NCBI GenBank assembly: GCA_047495785.1
Contig: JBLDXI010000003.1
Coordinates: 248,001-312,000, forward strand
Length of the DNA: 64,000 nt
Origin: Lepidodermella squamata
Lineage: Eukaryota > Gastrotricha
Direction of reading: 5' to 3'
Below, piece after piece: positions 45,101-56,151 of the stretch. How positions within the stretch are numbered: the stretch's first letter is position 1; each line of letters opens with the position of its first letter. The notes beneath the pieces are model-generated. The model was not told where the DNA came from, searched no databases, and worked only from the letters and a program-made list of their open reading frames with translations. The position numbers and the translations under genes were made by a program.

Positions 45101-46741
45101 TGAAAGTGAAATGGTCGAAAACAACTCGGTGGCTAGTCAAAATGGATCCGCGAACTGTCTTAGACAATCGCGTGTCCTCTATGTGCCGGTGCCTGGTCTG
45201 ACATGTATTTTTATTGATATTATTTTCTGCCTTTAATTTAATTTGTATGTCAACTGAGGACAAATAAAAAAGATGTTCGTTCGATTTTCGTTCGGTACCA
45301 AATTAGACTGTTACCGGAACCAAATTTTGAAATGTTCAATGGGCACTTTTTGAAACCTCCAAGGATTTTGTGATTGATACCTAAGCTACATTTAGAATAC
45401 CGTATTAGGAAAACAGTGAAATCACGCAATTATTTCAGGCGGCTTTTCGAGAGAGGCAATTACTAACTCCGAAACATCACATCATCACTTGAATCATGCC
45501 AATACGTTGATAGGAGCAGCTTCTAAACGGCTTGCCAGGTTGAGCTGCCTACAACTTTTTATGCAGAAGTGACTGCGCAGTCGAAAAAGCTATTTCTAAT
45601 CATTTCAGGCCATATGATTTTCCAGGCTTCAGCTTATTAGAGGCGGGCTAGGTATCATTAACCTGGACCAGGAATTTATGTGAATTTTAAAGACTTTGCC
45701 AATGTTGGCTAACTCGACGAGTTAATTTCCCTCGGGCATTGTAACTAGCAAACGGGAAACTCAAATGCACTTACGATTGAATGTTTCCAATGACAACCAT
45801 CTGCGTTTTTCCGACGAACTAATAAAAAATCCATCATGCACAGTGGAAATGACGGTAGGTGGCTTTTTTACCGGTTTCACAAAATTTGCCAGTTCATATA
45901 GAGTCACGCCAAACGACCACACGTCACAGGGGCGCTGATAGTCGTTAGTCTCGATGTAGTCCGGAGCTGCGTAGTCCCAAGAAGCTACACTCAGCGTGTA
46001 CTTCGTCGTTGCAGCCCTGCGCGAAAGTAATAAGGTTTAATTCATCGAAATAATGAAGCCAGCGGCAATAATAGCTGAAAAGAGCTAACTTACTCGTCCA
46101 AATTTTTGGCTATGCCAAAATCGCCGAGTTTGGCCGCTCGCCCTTCATGGCTTAGGAAAATGTTTTTCGGCTTGATATCCCGGTGAACGATGCCGTTCTC
46201 GTGCAAGAACTTCAACGCCGACGCTAATTGTCTAGCCCAGGATTGCAGTTGCATCTCGCTGATCTTTTCGCGCCCTGTTCCGATTCGACTGTCCAGGTCT
46301 CCGCCCTCGCAGTGCTCCATGACCAGGTAGTACATCTGGCATTCTTTTTTGAAGCTGTCCTCGCCTGAGTATTGCTCTGAATTGAACCCAAATAATGTGA
46401 TGAGTTTGCTAACGCAAAAAAAGCTTTCCTACCTTTGAATGCACAAAATATCTGCACAATGTTGGGGTGACGCAGTTTTTCCAACTTGGAGTGCTGCAAA
46501 GCGAGAAAACTCCAAGTTTTTCATGTGCCTCCATGTATGTATCACTTACCTCGTCGCAGCTGATTTTAACAAGTTTCCTAGCTTGGTTTTCATCGCTGCA
46601 AGTCCGTTCCAACTGAGTGAGGTTAACTTCCTTGACAACATAATTCTCATAGGTCGTTGCCTTTCGGCACAAGTAGACCGTGGCAAAGCCGCCACGGCCT
46701 AAGACTGTCCACGTATTGAACTCGCGTGCTGATTTGAACAT
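42193..46741 (-). CDS. NEK-like protein kinase fused to ankyrin repeats, copy A
   Basis: Exons on the minus strand: 46741-46550, 46493-46433, 46376-46094, 46016-45872, [one missing], 43583-43313, 43254-43216 and 43146-42193. The kinase shows the Gly loop LGRGGFATVY, Lys37 in YVVKEV, HRDIKPKNIF, DFGIAK, an APD variant of APE and DVWSFGVTLYEL, so it should be active. NIFL and CEGGDL resemble NEK kinases. The C-lobe end (RDFIMSLLQKESSSRPTID) is on 43583-43313. The donor at CCG|GTAGAG, a 39-base exon (AVDLPKNQEEAIK) and the ankyrin exon are all in phase 0 and fuse the two halves in frame. The exon bridging 45872 and 43583 was not found; phases require about 3n+2 bases. The ankyrin part has six almost identical 34-residue units. 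Two separate genes is the alternative. Confidence 0.75.
42410..43021 (-). repeat. Ankyrin coding tandem array, six 102-base units
   Basis: Unit starts fall at 42410, 42512, 42614, 42716, 42818 and 42920, exactly 102 bases (34 codons) apart and nearly identical in DNA. The copy at 57306-58052 has only four. Near-identity suggests recent unequal exchange or gene conversion. Confidence 0.9.
43680..44344. repeat. Foldback element in the kinase gene intron, copy A
   Basis: Arms starting at AGAGCAATTTGCCA (left) and ending at GGCAAATTGCTCT (right) are imperfect inverse copies over about 150 bases, including TTTTATTGCTTTTGTAGCAA. The same element lies in the second copy at 58576-59208, so it predates the duplication. 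Confidence 0.7.
44345..45871. other. Kinase gene intron sequence, no exon identified
   Basis: A missing kinase exon of about 25-30 codons should lie between 43584 and 45871 but was not recognised. A minus-strand frame at 44580-44777 ends in TPDDFYEFIRMNL, but the right-hand copy has lost that stretch, so it is probably not the exon. A GGTACCAAATTAGACTG motif near 45295 matches the MITE of EGF-ankyrin gene 2. Confidence 0.45.
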
Positions 46742-47374
46742 TTCTCCTACTTCTCGAAGCTAACAAAAATTGTACTTGTGTTAATAAGTCGAAAATTGCC
46801 AGAGTGAAAGTTGACTTTGTTTATGATAAGTTGCCGTTTTGTGGGCAGGTTCCTGTCACTTTTTCATAGTCAAGAATGTCGAGGCGCAGAGATAACAATA
46901 AATGCGAGAAGGAAAGAACTATTTCCAGCAGCCATTGAACCTGGTCGCCGTGTGCCCACGCTTCGGTGGCTGCCGGTGATACACCCCGTGGTTGTTGCTG
47001 ATAAATCTCCATTCCTCGGAAATTATTTCTCTTATCTGAACGCAAACAGCGGACGAATGCCGCGCTTATTCTCGAGATAAATTTCCTAAATATTTATGCG
47101 CAGACCGGTACAAGGTTGGCGTGCAGTCTTTAGGCTTCTAAGACAGCATTTATTTGACGAAAAAGAGCTGATGCACTGAATAGAAGGAAACGAGTGGAAT
47201 ATTCGACTATCTTTCCGTTGGCATCCAATAATTAGCACATAATATACAGGGATCTAAATCTTGTAAGTATCGTTGTATGCGCTATTCCGAGTTATTTATA
47301 TTAGTCTAAAATCCAAAACCAACCAATTGAAATTTCGAAGTCAAAATTAAATTCCTTGCCTCTATAAGTCAATG

Positions 47375-48194
47375 TCACTCTTCAGTTAGCACAGCTTTAT
47401 GGCTAGCGATTAATTTCTTGTGAAGCTGCTGCAAATCAACCTCCGTGCTATCCGCTAGATCGGCCATGTCACGGCTGAACGAGCAAACTCGGCCCATGGA
47501 TTTGATGATTTCAATTGCACCAGCTGCATCGTAAATCTTCTGAGCCTTGTCTACGAATTGAACGATTTTCGGCAGCTGACTTTCCGCGTCCTTGACTATG
47601 GCTTCGACTGGCGTGTTGTTAAGGTGCTTTTCAATATCCGCCGTGAAATCGGCCAGCTGCCTTGCTAGAAATATCGATCTCTTCAACTTCTCTATATCAA
47701 TGGCAATGCATTCACATTTTCAGTGGAATTTAAATGAGAATTTAAAGTCAACCTTTCCAGACTAATCTTATTTCGATATTCAACCTTTTCGCAGAGGTTT
47801 TAAATTAAATTAAAAAACAATTAAAATAAATCAATATAAATTTGAATCGATCAAAATCAAATCAAATCAAATCAAAATCAAAATCAAAAATAAATTTGAA
47901 TCGAGAAAAGTTCCGAAAGCAAACCTAAAAGCTAGGTATTTACACAATTTTGATGTTGGTTGAAATTACCGCGGTGAGATTCGAAATTAATTCGTCGATT
48001 TTCGTGCACTTGGTAATTTGCGGCAGCGTTTTGGCCTTATTTTTGGCCAAGTTTTGCCGAGCCAATCCGTAATCCGTCAGCGGGTCAATGACGTGATTTT
48101 CAACAGGTTTTTGCATTAATTTTGAGGCATTAATTAGGCCGCATAAAAACAAGGTGAAACAAAATATGGCAAAGATTTCCACTCGCGATCGCAT
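47375..48194 (-). CDS. Small secreted helix-rich protein, copy A
   Basis: Two exons, 48194-47946 and 47689-47375, join in phase 0 (donor ATT|GTGTAA, acceptor TAGAG|AAG) to give 187 aa. Residues 1-23 (MRSRVEIFAIFCFTLFLCGL...) form a signal peptide. The rest is mainly predicted helix with heptad-like hydrophobic spacing (ARQLADFTADIEKHL, LPKIVQFVDKAQKIYDA, DLQQLHKKLIASHKAVL) and two Cys (ITKCTKID, GRVCSFS). No family was recognised. It lies just upstream of the kinase-ankyrin gene on the same strand, about 630 bases away. The copy at 61988-62774 is 183 aa, missing four residues near the second exon's middle, and stays in frame, which supports real coding. Confidence 0.7.
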
Positions 48195-48424
48195 TTTAAA
48201 ATACTGAAAACAGGATAAAAATTAAAAAAATTCCGAAAAAATTGGATTTTATATTTTCCATGCGAAGCTGGGCTGATGATACTGGCACCATTATGTCGTT
48301 TTTTACAACGTCTATCGCTGTTGTGTGCAATCAGGCGCCGGAAGTTATGATTCTAACACGACTTGGATTCACGAATTTTTCCGCTTTTGAAAAAGTTTCC
48401 CATCAAATTTGTTGATTGGAAATA

Positions 48425-50203
48425 CAGTGCTCCCTCGATAAAAGCACTGGGTCGGGAGCCAGACGCGGTCTTTAAACAAGGGAAAGCTATAACGAGGGCT
48501 GTAATTGAATGCAGGAGCTAAAAATAGACCGTTTCTAAGTCTTAAGACAGTTGCCATAGCAAAGCGCTAAAAGAGACGGACACAGATTATGTGTAATTGC
48601 AAAATTTGCTCGCTGAAGGCTGTTAAACAATAACGCGATGAGTCATAAATTCGTCGACAATTTTTCCTTTCCTTAGTTAAGGCGTGATTTGACTGGTTAG
48701 CCATTGTTTTAACTCTGATTTTCAGTCCTGCCTGGGATTAACGAACTCACTATAAAAACAGAAGCTGGAATCGCATTATTTCAATGTACTTCAATTCGCC
48801 AGCTAGTCTGATTAAAATCGCAAAAAAATTCATTCAAAATCACAGCTTAAACAATTAATCACCTTGGTCAAGATTGACCAGAATACTTCTGAATAAATCA
48901 CCAGCAAATTCAGCCTAACCTTCTCAAGACAATGCAGCGTTCAATTCAGAACTCATGCTTCGCCTAAAATTCGTAGAATTATTTAAAAAAAAATACTAAT
49001 TAATATGAAATTTGAAAAAATTATGATGAAATATGTATTTTCGATAATTTTTTCGCGGTTAACCTGACTTTTTCTTTTTTAAATTCATGGCATTGAGCAA
49101 TCACGGACCAATTTCAAGGCATAAGACGTGCGTTTCCGTCAAGAGGGTACGATTCGATAGGTGTTTAGTTTGAATGGAATAAATTTGTATCTTCTCAGGC
49201 GTGATCTGATTTGCATTCGACTGGCCTATTAGGATCAGAGCAAGGTACAAAATCGGGCAGAAGCTCCCGCCGCCCCTCCTCGGGATGTTGCGATTTTCAA
49301 AGTCAAAATCGAATGATTAACAGTTGTGAAAAAAAAACCCGGAAAATTGCCAGGGCGTTGAGCAATGAAATTGTAGAGTAGTGGCAGCCAGTTTCGTGGT
49401 AGATCAGGCCTATAGACTATCGAAAATCGGCTAATAATTCCGATAACTTAGGACAACTGGAACGAATGAAAACGATCTAATTTTATGAGAATAAATCCAC
49501 GTATCGGAATTAAAATAAATCTTAAAACAAGGACGTGATTCTTCATGATTACGCAACACAGCCGGGAACAAAATAGGGGAAAACTTTCTTAAAAAACACG
49601 ATTTATATCCTAATTTGATCATGCTAATAATGCCGGTAAATTTCAAGAGATTTTCTGGCCGGGAAAAAGCTAAAAAAATGAAAAATAAGGGCAATCCAGA
49701 TGAGCCTTTTAGTTTTGATCAGCAATTGACCTGAGGAAAAATCTGCAAATCAAGAAGATAGAAGATTGACGGGCATTCTTATAGTTGGTGAAATGAATTG
49801 CTGATTTTGTCTGATAAACTGGCGTAATTTCTGATGGAAAAGTTTAACGAAAAAGCAAGACGACTCGCAGCACGACTTGAGTGGCAGCTAATCCACGCAC
49901 TCTGTTGCATAATCACAGTCATTTCAAAGCCACAAGAACAGCTTAATGAACTGCTTATCTTTCAACTCGTTTGAACTAACCTTGAAATAACTGGATCTCT
50001 CAAAACCACGACACCGCGCCGCTATTAGGTTTCCAGGAACGCTTTATTATTTTAATTTTTCACGCTTAATTCTTTTAATTTATCGAATAATTATTTTTTG
50101 TTTAATTAAAAATTTACAAATAATTTATTTAGCAGGGTCCAAAATTACGGTCTATAAACGAGGGAGTTCTTTTAAGGAGGGTGCCACTAACGAGGGAGCA
50201 CTG
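48425..50203. mobile_element. Tigger-like element, second copy, absent from the partner segment
   Basis: The ends CAGTGCTCCCTCG...CGAGGGAGCACTG with TA at both flanks match the element at 8940-10695, here inverted and 1,779 bp long. The partner segment shows the unoccupied site at 63002-63003, so insertion (or precise loss) happened after the segmental duplication. Confidence 0.92.
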
Positions 50204-50575
50204 TAGTGAGATGAAAGTTATCACTAAAATCAATTAAAATAATTGCTATAATCTCGAGAAAGTTCGCGATAGAAATTAGATAAGGTAATAATAGGGCCAA
50301 AACCTATATTGAAACATTTTTAATTTTTCACCAGCCAACAATTTGTCCTGAACTGACTGGAAATGCTTCAATTTCAAACATTTGAGGCTTTGTATAATTT
50401 CTTTCTGGCCTAATGAAACGCTTGAATTTCAAAAATATTTCGCTTACTCTTTTTTCTCGTTTTTACTACAACAGTGTTTTACTCAGTGATGAAAATGATG
50501 TGAAAACAGAGCCTGTAACAATATGAAAAGGTGTTCAATGCTTGTAATAATGTAAAAAATCATGTCATTCATCGA

Positions 50576-51257
50576 TTATGACCGCTTATATTCGTCTCGA
50601 AAGTCGCGTTCCGCTCGGCCTTCGAAGAGAACTTTCTGGCTCTCCTTCAAATTGTCTCGCCGCTTCTCAATATCAGCCGCTACGCTGTCGGCCTTGCGGA
50701 TTTTCGCCTGTTCATCGGTCACGGTCGACGTAGCCCGCCCGGCTGCCACGTCGTCATACGCCTGTCTCGCGCCGCTGAATAGCGACTCCAGCTTGCCATG
50801 CTGATTCTTAGCATCCCGGGCGATCGACTCAGCTAAGATGTTCTTCAGGTAGGCGACGACGCGGTTGCCGAACTCAACCAGCTTGTCCAGCGATTCGCGC
50901 GAAAAAGTTGGAAACAGCTTTAAAATTTTTCAAAATTTTGTTATTTCAATTTTAATATCGATAACTAAAATTTAGCGCGCCTCGTCCGACATATGCGCCG
51001 CCGACTTTTCCTTGTTGGCGTGCCACTTGGCGGCGATCCACGCTCGCACCGGGTTGATGACCTTTTCCTTGAGCGGCTCCTCGATGTTGCGCGAGAGCCA
51101 CGAGTCCAGCGACGCCAGGAATCCGCGGCGTTGGCGCATCAGCACCGAGCACGGCCGCATTGTCGCCGTAGTCTTCAACGGCGGCTGATGCTGATCCGAA
51201 TGCCGCCAGCATCACGGTGGAGCCAACGAGGCAAATCGCCAATTTTTCGAAATGCAT
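50576..51257 (-). CDS. Second small secreted helical protein, copy A
   Basis: The ATG at 51257 opens a clear signal peptide (MHFEKLAICLVGSTVMLAAF, Ala-rich cleavage ASASA). The last exon, 50917-50576, is a clean 113-codon frame after acceptor TTTTAAAG. It is rich in charged helix (ESLDKLVEFGNRVVAYLKN, DEQAKIRKADSVAADIEKRR) and ends KRS-stop. The region between is puzzling. The signal-peptide frame runs on to 50952, while the +1 frame reads a more protein-like helix (SWLSRNIEEPLKEKVINPVR) ending at a stop near 50972. No good donor is visible before the last exon. Either a sequencing or assembly shift, a small missed intron or overlapping use of frames would explain it. No family was recognised. 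Confidence 0.55.
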
Positions 51258-51516
51258 CGTTTTCGTGGGTAAAAATTGCGATTTTTTGAACGCTGATTGT
51301 AACAGGTACCTCCTGTTTTGCGTGATTTCTTGGCCATTAACAAATTGCACGATAGGCTATCGATGGAAATTTCTTCCCAGAAACAGCGACTTTTCCTTCA
51401 AATTTGACGAGGTTTTCAAATTGTTTCATTTCATGAGAAGTTACAAGAAAAATTTGCCCTCAGCAATGGAAATTTGTCATTCTTACGTTTATATCAGATG
51501 AGAAAAAGAATAACTA

Positions 51517-52836
51517 GGTACGTTTCTTTATCTCCAACAGAGATGAAATTATTAACAAAACAAGCCATAAACAGACCATTTCTTTATTTTTGTTGAAATT
51601 ATTAGTTCAACAAGAACGCATTTCTTTACTCGGTTTATTGTTAAAGCTACTAACAAAATCAAGTGGCGTTTCATTCATTAAACATGTTTTTTGCCCGAAA
51701 TTACCAACCACTCGTCGAGTCGTTTTTGGAGCGATTTTTTTTAAGTCCTACGCATCAAGACCTAGCCCAGCGAAGGCAAAAAAAGAAAAAGACCTAATTT
51801 TTCCAAGTTATGCTTGATGATTCATTATACCAAGCATCAAACCTATTAATTCATGGGCGTGCGACATTTCAGCAGGAGACAAAACCGCAGGCAATTTTTT
51901 GATATGGATGCGATTTTGTGACAATTTGAGAATATTGCGAGTGCAAAATAGTGCGAAATCGTTATTCGGCGACATTTGCGCTGGCGACAGTCCAGCAAGG
52001 GACATATAGGTCTTAATTGACAGACAAAATGCGAGCTCAGTTTAAATACAAGTTCGGATCAAAATTATCAAATTCTGATGACATTTCGGCCAATTTGCCT
52101 TATAGTCGTCAGCTGAAGTGTCGTCAAATAATCAAATTTTTTTTAAATTATTAATTAGTTTTACTTTTAATTCAAAGCATAATGCGAGCGTGGCCCTCAG
52201 TGATTACATTATAATATAAGTGAGGCTACATTGCTTATTTGTCACCTGCGAAAATGTCGCCAAAAAGAGAATCGTCTTATTGCAAGAGAGCTGAGAGCTG
52301 TCTCCACCTTCGAGTCTGAAAAGTTGCATTTCGTCTTGATTTGGCCAAGCGCTTCACATCGGGCTGATTTGACCCGGCTGAAATGTCGGCACTAATTATA
52401 TTAGGCTATAAGCGCTGATTTTCAATATTTCCTGCTGATTTCCTGCTGCTATTGAAAATTTGACAAATTAACCGATTGAAACATGATGACCCTTAATATC
52501 GACTGAAATTTTAGTTGGCCCAAGGCCAAATTATACAACCTGTCTAAATATTACCTATTCTATTGAATTCTCAGGTCGCCATGGCAGCTACATAGCTAAC
52601 CATTTCTTTATCGATTTAATCTAATAACAAAATCAGAGTGTTTCATTTGATAAGCGAGATTTTGTTAATGCAAAAAATCGAATAAAGAAATGCCTCTGAT
52701 TATTGTTTTTGCTACTAACAAAATCAGAATAAAGAAATACTCACTGTCGGTTGTTTTTAGCATAAATGGATAAAGAAATGGTCTTTGTTTTTTGCCTTGT
52801 TTTCAACAAAATCTGTTGATAATAAAGAAACGTACC
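51517..52836. mobile_element. Non-autonomous element with GGTACGTTTCTTTAT ends, 1.3 kb
   Basis: Inverted ends of about 80 bases, with the motif ATTTCTTTATTTTTGTT iterated in each. The interior has no recognised frame. Confidence 0.75.
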
Positions 52837-52859
52837 CACCGATTGCAATGTTACGTCTC

Positions 52860-53154
52860 AAAAATGTTACCGGCTAAAGCTGATCGACGGCTTCGAAGAT
52901 TCTGCAGGCTCCGAGGAGTTTCTAAAATCAACGACTCTAATGACCGCGTCAATGCACGGTCTGAATTTGGCGACTGCCCTGGGCGAAATCCAATAATTTT
53001 GGCAAATTTGAAGGATACTGAGGTCGTTTTCGACAAAACAACCGCCATGCTGAAGCCAGTTGTTCTTCGCAAGAAGAAGTGGAATGCGGAGAAAGATGAG
53101 TACGAGTTTGTTGACGAAAATGAGATGAAAAGTCAGTCCGGCGAGTCTTACTGA
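52860..53154 (+). other. Open frame with charged C-terminus, origin unclear
   Basis: A plus-strand frame ends KKKWNAEKDEYEFVDENEMK and a stop. The composition looks like genuine coding but no family is recognised. It lies inside the inferred decayed element, next to the minus-strand hAT remnant, and may be a captured or transposon-derived piece. Confidence 0.25.
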
Positions 53155-53488
53155 TGCTATCTAATTGCGCTAAACGCCGTTGTGGCGATTTTGGAAAAAT
53201 GCGGTTTCCGATATGTACTGATGCATCAGTGCGAGCTGATCTGCATGCTGATACTGATACTGTTTTATTTTGCAATTCGTCTTTCAACATTTAGCGATGA
53301 GGAATTAACAATACGTTAAATCATTTTTCGAACCTTTCGAACCTACCTTTCGAACTGGTAGGCATACTCAACTAACAAAAAATTCGTTAGCTCGCTTCAG
53401 TTCATACCACTTAGTCCCATCATTAACAAACTCGTTTACCAATTTGGATTTTAGCGTCATCAGTGTCCAGTTTTGTGATCTAGCGCCT

Positions 53489-53749
53489 CTACAGGTCTTG
53501 AGCCACGATGTCACATATTTCTATTTCGCGACATTGAAGTTCTCGGGCTCTGGGCCATTGATCCGGATTATCAGAAAAGCTGAAATAAAAAACACCGCTG
53601 ATTTTAACAAATTTGAAATATCCTACTGCAGTCGACATTTCGAAACAGGCGCTTCTTTCGTTCCAAATCAGATTAATTACGGAAAATCCTCGCTCGCATT
53701 CTGCATTGTCAATGGGTATTATTGCCAACTTTTCGAACAGCATCGACAA
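53489..53749 (-). pseudogene. hAT transposase C-terminal dimerisation remnant
   Basis: The minus-strand frame contains LAIIPIDNAECERGFSVINL followed by IWNERSA, the hallmark of the hAT/ZBED dimerisation region (usual form PxSxAxCERxFSxxN). The downstream part is degraded and upstream catalytic segments were not identified. The frame starts at an ATG by chance. Confidence 0.6.
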
Positions 53750-54198
53750 CGTTGGGCCGACTTTAGCTGCTGCACTGTGACCACTTTATCTCTCAGCCAA
53801 ATCGTTCCAAAGGCAAAAGGCTGAGCTTAACTATGAATTATTGCTTTAAAACAGTGTTACTCGTTTGGAAAATTCGAGCAAATTCGCCGATATCGGAGCT
53901 TCCGTAAATCGCCAAACTATCAATTTTCGGCCAGCTTTCAGGTCTTTTGCAGCAAATCCCGGGCCTCCGCGGGTGAAACAATCATTAAAACCGATGAGCA
54001 GCTCGTTCATGAATTTATCACTACACAAGAAAAAAATGTTCCTCTCTTGTCGCACCTACCTCTTTGAGATTGGGCAGAAATTCACCCAATTCCGCACCGG
54101 TCGGTGTTATTCTTTTTCTCATCTGATAAAAACGTAACAATAAGAAATTTCCATTGCTGAGGGCAAATTTTTCTTCAGACTTTTCAATTCCTGAATTT

Positions 54199-56151
54199 TT
54201 TTTGAATTCCGGCGTCGGAGCAGTCCGCCTCGCTGTCGGAGTGCCTCGCCTGCGCGAGTCGCAGCGAGGACGACGACTACGAGATCAACGAGTGCCGCTT
54301 CTTCAACTTCCGCAAACTGACGACCCGGGCGAGCGCGCGCATGGCGGCCGTCGCCTCGCCCTGTGGCAGTGCGCCGGCTTCACGGACCAGGGCGACGTGA
54401 CGCCGCTGGACGCTGGACTGAGGCGAGAGGGCGACGTCGCTCGACTCGTCGTTGTCCGCCGCCCAGGGCAAGGACGAAGACAGCATCGTCCTGCGCGTGC
54501 TCGAGCGCATGCGCGGTCCGTTCCTCGAGATTTCGAAATCGGAGATGGGCTGCGGGGCATCGAGGCGAGCGGGGCGCAGCTGGCATGGCGGCGGCGCGAG
54601 CACGGCGTCAAGGAGCAGTGCGACACTTCAACGCACTTGTTGCCCGGCTCGCTCATCGCCACCGAGTGTCTGCGCACGCTGGTCGAGCGTGTGGCGAGGC
54701 TGGCCAAACCGCGGCTGGGCGACGAGTTCGATGATGTGAACCTCGAGCTTATGAAACACGGCTCAAGGTGGTCGTATCGATTCGCCAAACCGGGAAGGAA
54801 CACATCGAAGAAAAATCGTGGAAAAATCGAGAAAAAAATCAATGTTAACCCTGCATGGATGTTAACGAATTTTTATTTTAAAATGTAAAAAATGTAAGTT
54901 TTGATTAATTTTGGTTCAGAAAGAAATGTAAAGAGAAGATCCAGGGGCGGTTTGGAATCTTTAAAATTTCAAATGAAAAAATCAACATGGCTTCAATTGA
55001 AATTAAATTAAATTTTTAATTGTTGGTAAATAATTCAAACATTCAAAAATGAATCGGAGGTCATCGTCGGAAGAATTTGAAAATTAAACTGAAAATTGAT
55101 TTTTTGCGAATTCATTCAAAATTTCAAATAAATTCAATTTGTTATTGGATGTTTTTATTGGGTCCCCCACAGAGTAGCAGGCTTCAAATAAAGCACAGAG
55201 CAACAAATGGTGCAAACACCAGATTAAATGGCAACAAATCACAGAAGCATTAAAGTGAAATAAAAAACGTGTTTACTCGATTTTTTTGAGTGCGCGCGGA
55301 CACACGTGTTACGCAATGCGTTGCAAGTCATGCTCGTGTGTGCATGTCTTTAAAATAGCGCATGAACATGATGATTGCTCATTCGTTTTATTTGATTTAT
55401 TTGACTATTTGATGGCATTTCAAAACTTCATTCTTTAAACTGCTTACTGCTATTATTTTGATGGCTAAAATCGTCGCCAACCTGAAAATGCTGCTAGCGA
55501 TGCTCCTCCGGCCAATCTAGGCCGGGGTCGGCCACCGAAGAATGCTGGTGCAGTTTCAGAGCAACCAATGAAACGTGGCCGCGGTCGCCGCCGTGAAACC
55601 CAACGCAGCTGTTACGAGCAGTCTGAAAAAGCGGCGCGCGCAGAATAAGACTATGACGTCCGATTGTGAAATTGTGAAAAACTTTGCTGAAATGCCATGT
55701 AATTTTGTTACATACCTGGATAGCTTGATCGCTTAAATCTTAAATCTCAATCTCAATATTAAATCTCAATAAAATAAATAAAATCGCAAGCAAATAAAAA
55801 ATGTTTCACCCGGTTGCGCACCTCAAAAAGTGGTCCTAATTGCTTCGCAAAAATCACTACTTGCATGCCACCAACATTAAGCAGCTTTGGTTTAACACGG
55901 TGTTAATCTAATTAATAACGTTTATTTTACTTTGAAGCCTTTTTTAATTTACATGGAAGCCATACTGCTTTGAAGCGTTTAATTCGAAGCCTGCTATTAA
56001 ATTTTCCCTACTTTGTAGGGGACCCGTTTTTATTTGGTTTTGCTCTAGATGACGACGCCAATCCACGACCAGACGTGGTACCTGGACGACGCGATGCTCG
56101 CCGAGCTTGCGCAACCGCCTTTCAACGTCGCCTTTGACTCCCGCTTCAAGG
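54199..56151 (+). pseudogene. KDM3-like JmjC demethylase fragment, copy B
   Basis: The first part (54210-54760) carries a Cys-containing zinc-finger-flank segment (SLSECLACASRSEDDDYEIN, then ECRFFNFRKL), then AGFTDQGDVTPLDAG, then DEDSIVLRVLERMRGP and PGSLIATECLRTLVERV. These pieces lie in different frames, so several frameshifts have accumulated. A later exon, 56048-56151, encodes PIHDQTWYLDDAMLAELAQ and ends at a GTGAAA donor; this matches the HDQSWYLD segment of KDM3. The HxD exons and the C-terminal DFV exon present in copy A are missing here, so the two copies have lost different parts of one ancestral gene. Confidence 0.7.

Larger units (their letters stand above)
39215..51440. repeat. 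Segmental duplication, left copy (partner 54199-64000)
   Basis: Demethylase fragment, kinase-ankyrin gene and both small secreted genes recur in the same order and strand in 54199-64000. Offsets are steady at about 14.6 kb across the kinase and the helix gene, 15.1-15.3 kb on the left side, and 12.8 kb beyond the Tigger insertion, whose length explains the difference. Introns and flanks are conserved as well as exons. Confidence 0.93.
51447..54175. mobile_element. Inferred decayed hAT-like element between the two duplicated segments
   Basis: 51447-51514 and 54105-54175 are inverse copies over about 68 bases (AAAAATTTGCCCTCAGCAAT...). Between them lie a nested inverted-repeat element and a minus-strand hAT dimerisation remnant. 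The flanks show no clear 8-bp duplication, so the ends are tentative. Confidence 0.45.

Noticed and set aside
46811-47080. Frames with a hydrophobic stretch between the kinase and the helix gene
   Set aside because: No splice support and the two copies differ by insertions that break the frame.
54363-54740. Several overlapping GC-rich frames on both strands
   Set aside because: They arise from high GC content in the demethylase relic; only the pieces matching KDM3 on the plus strand are meaningful.
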